Shown here: piece by piece, positions 52,622 to 62,105 of the stretch | Layout: every line of letters starts with the position of its first letter | Position numbering within the stretch: the stretch's first letter is position 1 | DNA from: Allobosea lupini | GTDB taxonomy: Bacteria > Pseudomonadota > Alphaproteobacteria > Rhizobiales > Beijerinckiaceae | Length of the DNA: 64,000 nt | Direction: 5' to 3' | NCBI RefSeq assembly: GCF_900109525.1 | Contig: NZ_FOAN01000005.1 | Span: forward strand, 434,001-498,000 | Notes under the pieces: model-generated | The model's database searches: none | What the model was told of the DNA's origin: nothing | The model's input: only the letters and a program-made list of their open reading frames with translations | Program-made: the position numbers and the translations under genes

Positions 52622-53397
52622 CCGAGACCACTCAGGCCCCCATCATCGAGTTCGCCGGCGTGACCAAGCGCTTCGGCGCGCTGACCGTGCTCGACGATTT
52701 CAACTTCAGCGTCGCGCGCGGCGAGAAGGTCACGCTGATCGGCCCGTCTGGCTCGGGCAAGTCGACGGTGCTGCGCATCCTGATGACGCTGGAGCCCTTC
52801 CAGGAAGGCCGCCTGACTCTCGCCGGCATTCCCTATCACGAGCCGAATGCCGGCGGCCCGTTCAAGGCCTCGGACGGGCATCTGCGCCAGATCCGTAGCC
52901 ATGTCGGCATGGTCTTCCAGAGCTTCAACCTGTTCCCGCACATGACCGTTCTGCGCAATGTCGTCGAGGCGCCGGTACGGGTGCTCGGCCTGCCCCGCGG
53001 CGAGGCCGAATGCCGGGCCGTCGACCTGCTCGCCATGGTCGGGCTCGCCGACAAGAAGGACCATTTTCCCGCCCAGCTCTCCGGCGGCCAGCAGCAGCGC
53101 GTCGCCATCGCCCGCGCGCTTGCCATGCGTCCCCGCGTGCTGCTCTTCGACGAGCCGACCTCGGCGCTCGATCCGCAGCTCGTCGGCGAAGTGCTCTCCG
53201 TCATCCGCGGCCTCGCCAGCGAGCATGATCTCACCATGCTGCTCGTCACCCACGAGATGCGTTTCGCCCGCGAGGTCTCCGACCGGGTCTGCTTCTTCGA
53301 CAAGGGCCGCATCTGCGAACAGGGCGAGCCGGAGCGCATATTCAGCGCACCGGAGCAGCCGCGCACCCGCGAATTCCTGGCCTCCGTGCTGGGCTGA
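52618..53397 (+). CDS. ehuA: Ectoine/hydroxyectoine ABC transporter ATP-binding protein EhuA
   Basis: 259 residues: Walker [10 protein letters not shown] near residue 41, Q-loop [14 protein letters not shown], signature LSGGQQQR, Walker [13 protein letters not shown], switch His in THEMRFA. Polar amino acid type ATPase that energises EhuCD. About 125 nt separate it from the aldehyde dehydrogenase gene. Confidence 0.93.
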   Translation: MTETTQAPIIEFAGVTKRFGALTVLDDFNFSVARGEKVTLIGPSGSGKSTVLRILMTLEPFQEGRLTLAGIPYHEPNAGGPFKASDGHLRQIRSHVGMVFQSFNLFPHMTVLRNVVEAPVRVLGLPRGEAECRAVDLLAMVGLADKKDHFPAQLSGGQQQRVAIARALAMRPRVLLFDEPTSALDPQLVGEVLSVIRGLASEHDLTMLLVTHEMRFAREVSDRVCFFDKGRICEQGEPERIFSAPEQPRTREFLASVLG

Positions 53398-53521
53398 GTG
53401 CGCACCGAAATTCTATCGGCGCCACCCCGAATTTCCGAGACTGCCTCGGCACAGAGCCGGCACTTCGAAGACAGTCTCGCCAGCCTTCCGCCTAGCCTCG
53501 TTCAACCGAGGGAGGATGGTC

Positions 53522-55039
53522 ATGAGCACGATGACGAGCGCGGCAAGACGGGAAGCGACGATCGCCAAGCCGGCAGAGCATCCTGGCTTGGCGCGCCTGA
53601 CCGATCGCCGCTTGCTGCGGCAGCTGTCCTATATCGGTGGGCGCTGGACCGCCGCACCCGACGGCGAGACCTTCCGGGTGACCGATCCTGCGACCGGCGC
53701 CCTCGTCGCGCAGGTCGCAGCGCTGGGTGCCAGCGAAGCGACGCAGGCGATCGACGCGGCTCATGCCGCCTTCCCGGCCTGGAAAGGGCTGCTGCCGCAG
53801 GAGCGCGCCGTGCTGCTGCGACGCTGGCATGCGGCGATGCTGGCGGCAGCCGAGGACCTCGCTTTGCTGATGACGCTCGAACAGGGCAAGCCGCTGGCGG
53901 AATCGCGCGGCGAGATCGCCTATGCCGCCGACTTCATCGCCTACTACGCCGAAGAGGCGATGCGGGTGAACGCCGAAGGCGTTACCAGCCACCTCCCGGG
54001 TGCGCAGATGTCGCTGTCGCGCGAGCCGGTCGGCGTCGCCGCCCTGCTGACACCCTGGAACTTCCCCTCCGCCATGCTGACGCGCAAGGCTGCCGCCGCG
54101 CTCGCCGCCGGCTGCACCGTCGTCGCCCACCCGTCCTCGCATACGCCGCTCTCGGCTCTGGCGCTGGCCGAGCTCGCCGACCGCGCCGGCCTGCCGGCTG
54201 GCGTCTTCAACGTGGTCACCGGCGACGCCGCGCCGATCGCCGAGACCTATTGCGCCGATACGAGGGTGCGCGCCGTCAGCTTCACCGGCTCGACCGAGAT
54301 CGGCCGCATCGTCGCCCGTAATGCGGCCGCGACCGTCAAGCGCACGGTGATGGAACTCGGCGGCCATGCCCCGCTGATCCTCTTCGACGATGCCGATCTC
54401 GACCGCGCCGTGGCGATTGCGATCGACGCCAAATTCGCGACCTCCGGCCAGGACTGCCTCGCCGCCAACCGCATCTATGTCCAGCGCGGCCTCTATGAGC
54501 GCTTCTGCACCGCCTTCGCCGAGAAGACAGCGGCGCTGCGCGTCGGCGCCGGGCTTGAGGACGGCGTCGAGATCGGCCCGCTGATGCATGCCGCCGCCAA
54601 ACGCAAGGCCGAGGCCCAGATCGCCGATGCGCTGGCGCACGGCGCAAGACGGCTGACGCCGGAGCGCGCCATGCCCGGGCCGCTTTTCCTGGCGCCGACC
54701 GTGCTCGCCGACGTGCCGGACCAGGCGCTGATCATGCGCGAGGAAACCTTCGCGCCGGTTGCCGCCATCGCCCCGTTCGACAGCGAGAACGAGGTCATCG
54801 CCCGCGCCAACAACACCGAATATGGCCTCGTCGCCTATGTCGTAACCCGTGACGGCGCCCGCGGAGCCCGCCTTGCCAAGGCGCTCGACTACGGCATGGT
54901 CGCGGTCAACCGCGTCAAGATCACCGGCGCGCCGATCCCCTTCGGCGGCATGAAGCAATCCGGCGTCGGCCGCGAGGGCTCGCGCCACGGCCTCGAGGCC
55001 TTCACCGACCTCAAATATGTCTGCCTCGACCTGAACTGA
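53522..55039 (+). CDS. doeC: Aldehyde dehydrogenase of ectoine catabolism (aspartate-semialdehyde oxidising, DoeC)
   Basis: 505-residue NAD(P)-dependent aldehyde dehydrogenase close to succinate-semialdehyde dehydrogenases. TPWNFPSAMLTRKAAAAL forms the cofactor fold, SFTGSTEIGR the nucleotide loop, Glu in VMELGGHAP and catalytic Cys in SGQDCLAANR. In ectoine catabolism it oxidises aspartate semialdehyde to aspartate. ATG at 53522 has GGGAGG at 6 nt; an ATG two codons earlier sits on the ribosome binding site. Confidence 0.88.
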   Translation: MSTMTSAARREATIAKPAEHPGLARLTDRRLLRQLSYIGGRWTAAPDGETFRVTDPATGALVAQVAALGASEATQAIDAAHAAFPAWKGLLPQERAVLLRRWHAAMLAAAEDLALLMTLEQGKPLAESRGEIAYAADFIAYYAEEAMRVNAEGVTSHLPGAQMSLSREPVGVAALLTPWNFPSAMLTRKAAAALAAGCTVVAHPSSHTPLSALALAELADRAGLPAGVFNVVTGDAAPIAETYCADTRVRAVSFTGSTEIGRIVARNAAATVKRTVMELGGHAPLILFDDADLDRAVAIAIDAKFATSGQDCLAANRIYVQRGLYERFCTAFAEKTAALRVGAGLEDGVEIGPLMHAAAKRKAEAQIADALAHGARRLTPERAMPGPLFLAPTVLADVPDQALIMREETFAPVAAIAPFDSENEVIARANNTEYGLVAYVVTRDGARGARLAKALDYGMVAVNRVKITGAPIPFGGMKQSGVGREGSRHGLEAFTDLKYVCLDLN

Positions 55040-55070
55040 GGCTCCCTCCCCCTTCATCAGGATGATTGCG

Positions 55071-56453
55071 ATGCTCGACCACCCCGCCCGCACCGACAAC
55101 GAACTGGACGCCTGGGACCGCGACCACTTCTTCCACCCTTCGACGCATATGGGCCAGCATGCCCGCGGCGAGACGTCCAATCGCATCATCGCCGGTGGCG
55201 AGGGTGTCTACATCGTCGATCGCGACGGCAAGCGCAGCCTCGACGCCTTCGCCGGGCTCTATTGCGTCAATGTCGGCTATGGCCGCAAAGCGATCACCGA
55301 CGCGATCGCCGAGCAGGCGGCCAGGCTGCCCTATTACCACGCCTATGTCGGCCATGGCTCGGAGCCGTCGATCAGGCTCGCCAAGATGGTGGTGGAGCGG
55401 GCGCCGAAGGGCATGAGCCGGGTCTTCTTCGGGCTCTCCGGCTCCGACGCCAACGAGACCAATCTCAAGCTGGTCTGGTACTACAACAACGTCCTGAAGC
55501 GGCCGGAGAAGAAGAAGATCATCTCGCGCTGGCGCGGCTATCACGGCTCGGGCGTGATGACCGGTAGCCTCACAGGCCTCGCCGCCTTCCACAATCTGTT
55601 CGACCTGCCCAAGGCGCCGGTCCTGCATACCGAGGCGCCCTATTACTACCGCCGCGAGGATCGCAGCCTCAGCGAGGAGCAGTTCTCGCAGCACTGCGCC
55701 GACAAGCTCGAGGAGCTGATCCAGGCCGAGGGCCCGGATACCATCGCCGCCTTCATCGGCGAGCCGGTGCTCGGCACCGGCGGCATCGTGCCGCCGCCGG
55801 CCGGCTACTGGGCGAAGATCCAGGCAGTGCTCAGGAAGCACGACATCCTGCTGATTGCCGACGAGGTGGTTACCGGTTTCGGCCGCCTCGGCAGCATGTT
55901 CGGCTCTGACCATTACGGCATCGAGCCAGACCTCATCACCATCGCCAAGGGGCTGACCTCGGCCTATGCGCCGCTCTCCGGCGTTATCGTCTCGGAAAAG
56001 CTCTGGCGCGTGCTGGAGCAGGGCTCGGACGAATACGGCCCGATCGGCCATGGCTGGACCTATTCCTCGCATCCGCTCTGCGCGGCCGCCGGCGTCGCCA
56101 ATCTCGAACTCGTCGACGAGCTCGATCTCGTGCGCAATGCTGGCGAGGTCGGCGCCTATTTCAATGCGGCGCTGAGGGAGGCCGTCGGCAGCCATCGCCA
56201 TGTCGGCGAGGTCCGCGGCAAGGGCCTGCTGGCAGCGGTCGAATTCGTCCGCGACAGGGATGACCGCGTGTTCTTCGACGCCTCGCAGAAGGTCGGCCCA
56301 CGCATCGCCGCGGCATTGCTCGAACAGGGCGTCATCGCTCGCGCCATGCCGCAGGGCGACATCCTCGGCTTCGCACCGCCGCTGTGCCTGACGAAACAGG
56401 AAGCCGATCTGGTGGTCGACGCGACGCGGCGCGCCGTGGAGGCAGCGCTTTGA
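55071..56453 (+). CDS. doeD: Diaminobutyrate aminotransferase of ectoine catabolism (DoeD)
   Basis: 460-residue class III PLP aminotransferase. GLSGSDANETNLKLVWYYNN, RWRGYHGSG, LLIADEVVTGFGRLG (PLP Asp) and PLP lysine in ITIAKGLTSAY are intact. Expected to convert L-2,4-diaminobutyrate to aspartate semialdehyde for DoeC. I prefer the ATG at 55071, since AGGA lies 8 nt upstream; an ATG at 55062 adds three residues. Last gene of the ectoine cluster, followed by strong hairpins. Confidence 0.9.
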   Translation: MLDHPARTDNELDAWDRDHFFHPSTHMGQHARGETSNRIIAGGEGVYIVDRDGKRSLDAFAGLYCVNVGYGRKAITDAIAEQAARLPYYHAYVGHGSEPSIRLAKMVVERAPKGMSRVFFGLSGSDANETNLKLVWYYNNVLKRPEKKKIISRWRGYHGSGVMTGSLTGLAAFHNLFDLPKAPVLHTEAPYYYRREDRSLSEEQFSQHCADKLEELIQAEGPDTIAAFIGEPVLGTGGIVPPPAGYWAKIQAVLRKHDILLIADEVVTGFGRLGSMFGSDHYGIEPDLITIAKGLTSAYAPLSGVIVSEKLWRVLEQGSDEYGPIGHGWTYSSHPLCAAAGVANLELVDELDLVRNAGEVGAYFNAALREAVGSHRHVGEVRGKGLLAAVEFVRDRDDRVFFDASQKVGPRIAAALLEQGVIARAMPQGDILGFAPPLCLTKQEADLVVDATRRAVEAAL

Positions 56454-56458
56454 CGAAA

Positions 56459-56526
56459 AGAGCCGGCCAAGCGGCCGGCTCTCGCTCATGCTCTAGGGAA
56501 AGCCGGCCTGCCACGGGCCGGCTTTC
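56459..56526. terminator. Back-to-back terminator hairpins between convergent doeD and proX
   Basis: First hairpin (56459-56482): AGAGCCGGCC, loop AAGC, GGCCGGCTCT; on the minus strand it is followed by TTTT. Second hairpin (56498-56526): GAAAGCCGGCC, 7-base loop, GGCCGGCTTTC; on the plus strand it is followed by TTTC. Each therefore works best for the strand that reaches it second, giving a bidirectional stop between convergent operons. Both share the core GCCGGCC, so cross-pairing is possible. Confidence 0.75.
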
Positions 56527-56540
56527 TTTCACGAATGGAC

Positions 56541-57581
56541 TCAGACAGCGTCCCGGCCGCTCTTCACCCAGCTGTCGAAGGTCGCCTTGTTCTGGCTGAT
56601 CCACTCATCGGCCATGCGGTTGACGTTGGCGCTGCTCGCGCCGTTCTTGTTGATGCTGAACTCCCAGCCCGACCAGGTCGGCAGCGGGAATTTCATTTGC
56701 TCGATCAGCACCTTGACGGCGGGGTTGGCGGCGATGAACTGCTTGTTGGCGACAGACGCCCAGTTCCACGACGCCATCGCCATGCGGCAGGGGTCGGCGC
56801 CGCCGGCGCAGCCCTTGACGCCGGGGACGAGGGCCGAGCCGCGATTGGGCACGTTCGGCGGCAGCGCATCCTCGGGCGTCGGCAGCCAGACGACCTCCTC
56901 GCCCGGGATCAGCGCATTGTTCACCCAGGACGGGCTCCAGGCGTAGAAGAAGGCCGGCTCGCCGCGCTTCACCCGCGCCACCGCCTCGACCATCAGCGTC
57001 TCGTACTTGCCGCGCACCGAGCGCACCGTGTCCTTCAGGCCGAACTTGTCGAGCTGGAAATCGACGACGTCGCCGCAGCTCCAGCCGGGATCGCAATTGA
57101 TCAGATCGGCGCGCCCGTCCTTGCCGAACAGCGCGGCGAGCTTGGGGTCCTTCATCTGGGCGAGGCTGGTGATGTTATGTGCCGTCGCCGTCTTCTTGTC
57201 GATCAGGTAGCCGTTGACGCCGCCGCCGACGATCATGCCGCCGCCGATCAGCTCGGCCTGCTTCTCGACGGCGCGGAAGGCCGGCTCGCGTTGGGGCATG
57301 TTGACGTCGGTCGCAAGATCGAGATCGCCCTGCGCCGCGGCCTGGAAGAACAGGGTGGTGTTCAGCGTCGAGATCTTCACGTCGTAGCCGAGTTCCTTCA
57401 GCGCCCGGCTGACGATCTGAGCAGTGACGTAGTTGGCACCGAGGCTGTCGCTCTGGGCGTAGCGCACGGTCTTGCCCTTGCCCGGCAGGGCCTGGGCCAA
57501 GGCCGCGCCTTGCAGGGTGGCGGCGGCGAGCGCGGCCGCGGCAAATGTCTTGACGAGGGTCTTGGCTGACAGGCTGATCAT
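56541..57581 (-). CDS. proX: Glycine betaine/proline ABC transporter substrate-binding protein (ProX type)
   Basis: 346-residue periplasmic protein, signal peptide ending GAALAQA. OpuAC-domain features: TVRYAQSDSLGANYVTAQIVSRALKELGYDVK at the mature N-terminus, and GEPAFFYAWSPSWVNNAL, an aromatic-rich segment of the type that cages quaternary ammonium groups. Two cysteine pairs (CDPGWSC, CAGGADPC) match ProX-type proteins. Last gene of the minus-strand operon, after proV and proW. Confidence 0.92.
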   Translation of the reverse strand: MISLSAKTLVKTFAAAALAAATLQGAALAQALPGKGKTVRYAQSDSLGANYVTAQIVSRALKELGYDVKISTLNTTLFFQAAAQGDLDLATDVNMPQREPAFRAVEKQAELIGGGMIVGGGVNGYLIDKKTATAHNITSLAQMKDPKLAALFGKDGRADLINCDPGWSCGDVVDFQLDKFGLKDTVRSVRGKYETLMVEAVARVKRGEPAFFYAWSPSWVNNALIPGEEVVWLPTPEDALPPNVPNRGSALVPGVKGCAGGADPCRMAMASWNWASVANKQFIAANPAVKVLIEQMKFPLPTWSGWEFSINKNGASSANVNRMADEWISQNKATFDSWVKSGRDAV

Positions 57582-57664
57582 CGCTTTCTCCTCTTTGATT
57601 ATCGCTTTTTGTCGTCCCCACCCGCTTTGTCCGGCGGGATGTCTTGCGCCGCTGGCTGCGGCGT

Positions 57665-58612
57665 CTATGCGCCTTGCCGGGTGGCCTCGCCCGGCGGCAG
57701 GGCGGCGATCTCCTCGCGCCGCCCGCCGCGCAGGAAGCGCATGGCGAGCTGGAACAGCGACGGGCGCTGGCCACTCTTGGCCTCGGCGAGCTTCTGGGTG
57801 ATCCGGTCCAGCATCATCGCAAGCAGGACGATGGCGATGCCGCCGACTGCGGCGCGCCCGACATCGAGCCTCCCCAGCCCCTGAAGAACGACGAGGCCGA
57901 GCCCCTCGGCGCCGATCATCGCGACCACGACCGACATCACCATCGCGGTCAGCACCGTCTGGTTGAGGCCACCGAGGATGGTCGGGATCGCGAGCGGCAG
58001 CTGGATTTCCCAGAGCAGCTGGCGCCGGTCGGCACCGAAGGCGAGGCCGGCCTCGACGATCTCGTGCTCGACCATGCGGATGCCGAGATTGGTGAAGCGG
58101 ATCAGGGGCGGCGCGGCCGCCGTGACGACCGCGACCTCGCCCGGCACCGTGCCGACGCCGAACAGCATCACCACCGGCACGAGATAAACGAAGGTTGGCG
58201 TCGTCTGCATGATGTCGAGGATCGGGCGGACGACGTTCCAGACCCGGTCGCTGCGCGCGCAGAGAATGCCGATCGGAATCCCGATCACGGCGCAGAAGAC
58301 GATCGCCGTCGCGATCAGCGACAGCGTCGTCATCGCCTCGGCCCAGACGCCGAGCATGGCGATCACGACCAGTGACACGACGCTGAAGATCGCGACGCCC
58401 ACGCCGGCGCTACGCCAGGCGATGAGGCCGATCAGCAGCAGCATCGCCGGGAACGGGATGGCGTGCAGCACCCAGTCGTTGAAGCCGAGCAGGCTCTCGA
58501 CCGGCCATTTGATCGCCTGGAAGAGCGGACGCAGGTTGAGCGCGAGCCAGCGCACCCCGTCCTGGATCCACTGGTCGACCGGAAAGATCGCGAGATCGTC
58601 GGCCTTGATCAT
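57665..58612 (-). CDS. proW: Glycine betaine/proline ABC transporter permease (ProW type)
   Basis: 315 residues with seven to eight helices. PILDIMQTTPTFVYLVPVVMLFGVG and the coupling loop EAGLAFGADRRQLLWEIQLPLAIPTILGG are family signatures. N-terminal extension (VDQWIQDGVRWLALNLRPLF) is typical for ProW. Overlaps proV by 4 nt. Confidence 0.93.
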   Translation of the reverse strand: MIKADDLAIFPVDQWIQDGVRWLALNLRPLFQAIKWPVESLLGFNDWVLHAIPFPAMLLLIGLIAWRSAGVGVAIFSVVSLVVIAMLGVWAEAMTTLSLIATAIVFCAVIGIPIGILCARSDRVWNVVRPILDIMQTTPTFVYLVPVVMLFGVGTVPGEVAVVTAAAPPLIRFTNLGIRMVEHEIVEAGLAFGADRRQLLWEIQLPLAIPTILGGLNQTVLTAMVMSVVVAMIGAEGLGLVVLQGLGRLDVGRAAVGGIAIVLLAMMLDRITQKLAEAKSGQRPSLFQLAMRFLRGGRREEIAALPPGEATRQGA

Positions 58613-59778
58613 GGTTCGCGCTCCTGAACCGGCAGGTTGGCGATACGGGCGAGAATCTGCTCGGCGCCCAGCAGGCCGACGAGGCGGCCGGCCTCGTCGA
58701 TCACGCCGACACTCCGGTCGGCGCGGTAGCAGCGCGCGACATCGATGAGCTTGGTTGCCTCCGGGACACAGATCGGAGCGGCCTGTTCGGCTGGCAGCGT
58801 CCCGGTTTCCTGCAGGCGGGCGATCTCGGCGCCGTCAAGCCCGGCGACGACCTGCTCCTCTTGGTCGAGCAGGAAGCCGCCTTCCGGTCCGCCGACGACG
58901 ATGCCGGCCGACCCGCGCCAGAGCACCGCCGGCGCCTTCATCACCGAACGCGCATCGAACAGGCGCGCGCGGTCGACCTCGCGGGTGAAGGCCGCGACAT
59001 AGTCGCTGCCCGGCTCGAGCACGATCGATTGCGGCGTGCCCTCGCGTACCAGCCGCCCCTCCGACATGATCGCGATGCGGGTGCCGAGCTTGAGCGCCTC
59101 CTGGAAATCATGGGTGATGAACAGGATGGTCTTGTTGAGCGTGCGCTGCAGGCGCAACAGCTCGTCCTGCATCTCGGTGCGGATCAAGGGGTCGAGCGCG
59201 CTGAAGGCTTCGTCCATGATCAGGATGTCGGCATCGGTCGCGAGCGCCCGCGCCAGGCCGACGCGCTGGCGCATGCCGCCCGACAGCTCATGCGGCAGAT
59301 GGTAGCCCCAGCGCCCGAGCCCGACGACCGACAGCACCTCCTCGGCGCGGCGGCGGCGCTCGGCCGGTGCGACGCCGCGCAGCTTCAGCCCGAACTCGAC
59401 ATTATCGATCACGCGCTTGTTCGGCAGCAGTGCGAAATGCTGGAACACCATCGAGATGCGCGTGCGCCTGACCTCGCGCAGCGCCTTCTCGTCGAGCGGC
59501 ACGAGATCCTGCCCATCGAGCAGGATGCGGCCGGCGCTGGGCTCGTTCAGGCGGTTGATGCAGCGCGCGAGCGTGGATTTGCCGGAGCCCGACAGCCCCA
59601 TCACCATATACATCGCGCCGGATGGCACCGCGAGCGAGACGTCATCCAGGCCGACGACATGGCCGAGCGTCTCGAAGACGCTGTCCTTCGTGCCGCCCTT
59701 GCGCAGGACCTGCAGGGCAGGTCCGGGATCTTTGGCGAAAACCTTGTAGAGGTTCTCGATACGCAGCCTCTCGCTCAC
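58609..59778 (-). CDS. proV: Glycine betaine/proline ABC transporter ATP-binding protein (ProV type)
   Basis: 389 residues. The insertion before Walker A (RKGGTKDSVFETLGHVVGLDDV) is diagnostic for ProV. Walker A GLSGSGKST, signature LSGGMRQR, Walker B ILIMDEAFSALD, THDFQEA. The C-terminal third holds one recognisable CBS-like unit (DRSVGVIDEAGRLVGLLGAEQIL) and a degenerate one. GTG start at 59778, with GGAGGGG 6 nt upstream. Follows the NIPSNAP gene by 62 nt on the same strand, so it may share its transcript. Confidence 0.93.
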   Translation of the reverse strand: MSERLRIENLYKVFAKDPGPALQVLRKGGTKDSVFETLGHVVGLDDVSLAVPSGAMYMVMGLSGSGKSTLARCINRLNEPSAGRILLDGQDLVPLDEKALREVRRTRISMVFQHFALLPNKRVIDNVEFGLKLRGVAPAERRRRAEEVLSVVGLGRWGYHLPHELSGGMRQRVGLARALATDADILIMDEAFSALDPLIRTEMQDELLRLQRTLNKTILFITHDFQEALKLGTRIAIMSEGRLVREGTPQSIVLEPGSDYVAAFTREVDRARLFDARSVMKAPAVLWRGSAGIVVGGPEGGFLLDQEEQVVAGLDGAEIARLQETGTLPAEQAAPICVPEATKLIDVARCYRADRSVGVIDEAGRLVGLLGAEQILARIANLPVQEREP

Positions 59779-59840
59779 TGCACTCCCCTCCTGTGATCGT
59801 GCGGGGCGGCGATTGCGCCTGTCACCCGCGCATGCTGCGC

Positions 59841-60155
59841 TCAGCGCAGCGGCGAAAAATCCGTCGGCAGCAGAATGCGGTTCTCGGCCTGCTCGATGTT
59901 CTCGACCAGCTTGGGCAGGAAGGCCTGCCAGCGCGGATCGTCGGCGAGCTGCTGGCGCCGCACGCGACGGTCTTCGAGATCGGCATAGGCCCACATGTGA
60001 GTGACCTGGCTCAGCGCCCCGATCTCGGTGGTGAAGTAGCCGACGAGCTGCCCGAGAATGGGCTGCTGGATGGCAAGGCCCTCCTCGCGCACGAGTTGGA
60101 GGTAGCGGTTCATCCGTCCGTTGCGGATGCGGTAAATGCGCTCCTCGACGATCAC
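59841..60155 (-). CDS. NIPSNAP family protein
   Basis: 104-residue dimeric alpha/beta-barrel-like protein: MIVEERIYRIRNGRMNRYLQLVREEGLAIQ, LGQLVGYFTTEIGALSQVTHMWAYADLEDR, WQAFLPKL. NIPSNAP proteins are of uncertain function but often sit in catabolic operons beside oxygenases. ATGA overlap with the hydrolase gene upstream. Confidence 0.9.
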   Translation of the reverse strand: MIVEERIYRIRNGRMNRYLQLVREEGLAIQQPILGQLVGYFTTEIGALSQVTHMWAYADLEDRRVRRQQLADDPRWQAFLPKLVENIEQAENRILLPTDFSPLR

Positions 60156-60991
60156 GCCATATCCTCCGTGAGAAACTCGTCCATCAGCGCCGCGACGCGG
60201 TCGGGCGCCTCGTTGAGTAGGGAATGGCGCAGCCCCGGCAGGATATGCAGGCGCGAGCCGGCGATGCGCTCATGCATGAAGCGTGACATGCGCGGGTTCG
60301 AGCCCTGGTCGTGCTCGCCGGTGGCGATCAGCGTCGGCAGGCGGATCTGGTCGATCAGCCCGCCGAAATCGGTTTCCGCCAGGACGCGATAGGCGGCGGC
60401 ATAGCAATCCGGATCGTTCTCGGCGTTGCGCCGCCGCAGTTCCGCGATCAGCTCGGGATTGCGTTCCTGGAATTCCTCGGTCAGCCAGCGCGACAGCGAG
60501 GCATCGTAATGCGAGCCGCGATCGCCGGCCTTGAGCGCCGCGAGCCTGGCGAGCACGCGCTCGCGCTCCTCCGGCGTCCGGCCGGATACGGTCGATAGAA
60601 GGACGAGCCGCCGCAGCCGCTCGGGATGGGTCAGGGCGAGGCGCTGTGCGATCAGCCCACCAAGCGAGAATCCAGCAAGGTCGAAGCTGGCGAAGCCGAC
60701 GTGATCGGCGAGGCCGAGCACGTCCCCGGTGAAATCGTCGATCTCGTAGCGCCCCCTGACATGCTCCGAATGGCCATGGCCGCGCAGATCGAAGCTCAGC
60801 ATCCGGAAGCGATCGGAGAGCCGCGCGATCACCCCGTCCCAGGCCTCCTGGTAGGAGCCGACGCCGTGGATCAGGACCAGGGGCCGCGGCCCCTGCCCGC
60901 TCAGCCGGTAGTTCAGCGCGACACCATCGCGCATGAAGGTCCCGGCGATATCCGGCTCGGTCACTGCGGCGAGACCAGCCATGCCCGTCAC
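60152..60991 (-). CDS. Alpha/beta hydrolase
   Basis: 279 residues. Oxyanion-hole motif HGVGSYQEAWDGV near residue 42, nucleophile elbow FSLGG (GFSLGGLIAQ, Ser about 110), Asp in TLIATGEHDQGS and His in LPGLRHSLLNE. Resembles the 3-oxoadipate enol-lactonase/BioH-like group. In this operon it may open a lactone or ester produced by the flavin monooxygenase. Overlaps both neighbours by 4 nt. Confidence 0.91.
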   Translation of the reverse strand: MTGMAGLAAVTEPDIAGTFMRDGVALNYRLSGQGPRPLVLIHGVGSYQEAWDGVIARLSDRFRMLSFDLRGHGHSEHVRGRYEIDDFTGDVLGLADHVGFASFDLAGFSLGGLIAQRLALTHPERLRRLVLLSTVSGRTPEERERVLARLAALKAGDRGSHYDASLSRWLTEEFQERNPELIAELRRRNAENDPDCYAAAYRVLAETDFGGLIDQIRLPTLIATGEHDQGSNPRMSRFMHERIAGSRLHILPGLRHSLLNEAPDRVAALMDEFLTEDMA

Positions 60992-62073
60992 GCTCCAGCG
61001 GCGGCGAAGAGAGGCTTCGCCGCGTCGCGCCCGCGAGCCGCGAAATGCGGCATCACCTGGTCGATGAACAGCCTGAGCGTCTTCATCTGCAGCTCGAAGG
61101 GCAGATTATACGACAGGCCGAGGCAGAATTGGTCGACGCCGGCGGCCTCATAGACCTCGAGCTTCGGGATGACCTCGTCGGGCGTGCCGAAGACCAGGTT
61201 GTCGCGGATGGCGCGCGGGTCGTAATTGCCGCGATTGGCGACGGTCTCGAACGGCACCGCCTGCGGAAAGCCGTTGGTCACCGTGCCGATGTTCTGCATC
61301 AGGTTCTCGAAATAGCGGCCGTAATCGACGCTGTAGCGGACGATCTGCTCCCAATCCTGCGAGCGCTCGTAGACGCAGGAGCGGCGCTGCATCATGAATT
61401 TCGGCCGCGGACGCTCGGGATGGTCGGCGCAGGCCTTGCGGAATTTCTCCGCCAGCACGCCGATCTCGGCGACCGGGGCGGAGAGCGGCGTCGAGAGGAT
61501 GCTGGCGCCGATGCCGACCGCCCAGTCGAAGGTGCCGGGATCGCGCGCCGCCACCCAGATGCGTGGATGGGGGTTCTGCAGCGGCTTCGGTACGGAGGTT
61601 GCGAGCGGGAACTGCCAGTACTGGCCGTCATGCGCATAGTCGCCGGCCCAGAGCTTCTGCACCGCCGGCACGAGTTCCTTCATATAGGCGACGCCTTCCT
61701 GCTGAGGCATGCCGCCGGCCATGCGGTCGAACTCGTACTGATAGGCACCGCGCGCGATGCCGAATTCGAGGCGCCCGCCGGTCAGGTGATCGCAGAGCGC
61801 CGCCTCGCCGGCCAGCCGGATCGGCGACCAGTAGGGCGCCACCAGCGTCGCCGTGCCGAGCCTGATGCGATCTGTGTGCTGGGCGAGCCAGGTCAGCGTC
61901 TGGAAGGGATTGGGCGAGATCGTGCATTCGATCGTGTGGTGCTCTGCCGTCCACAGCGTCTCGAAGCCGCCCTCATCCGCCACGCGGGCGAGCGCCAGCA
62001 TCTGCGACATGGCGTCCTGCATCGACGCCTCTGGCGAAAAGCGCTCCAGATTGATCGAGAGAGCGAACTTCAT
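60988..62073 (-). CDS. LLM-class flavin-dependent monooxygenase
   Basis: 361-residue bacterial-luciferase-like TIM barrel that oxidises a substrate with reduced flavin and O2. WTAEHHTIECTISPNPFQTLTWLAQHT, RLGTATLVAPYWSPIRLAGEAALCDHLTGGRLEFGIARGAYQYEFDRMAGG (in pieces) and LVFGTPDEVIPKLEVYEAAGVDQF are typical. A flavin reductase is not seen nearby and must come from elsewhere or beyond the edge. Coupled to the hydrolase. Confidence 0.93.
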   Translation of the reverse strand: MKFALSINLERFSPEASMQDAMSQMLALARVADEGGFETLWTAEHHTIECTISPNPFQTLTWLAQHTDRIRLGTATLVAPYWSPIRLAGEAALCDHLTGGRLEFGIARGAYQYEFDRMAGGMPQQEGVAYMKELVPAVQKLWAGDYAHDGQYWQFPLATSVPKPLQNPHPRIWVAARDPGTFDWAVGIGASILSTPLSAPVAEIGVLAEKFRKACADHPERPRPKFMMQRRSCVYERSQDWEQIVRYSVDYGRYFENLMQNIGTVTNGFPQAVPFETVANRGNYDPRAIRDNLVFGTPDEVIPKLEVYEAAGVDQFCLGLSYNLPFELQMKTLRLFIDQVMPHFAARGRDAAKPLFAAAGA

Positions 62074-62105
62074 GGATGCCTCCGTGGAGCGAGCGGGACA
62101 GCGCG

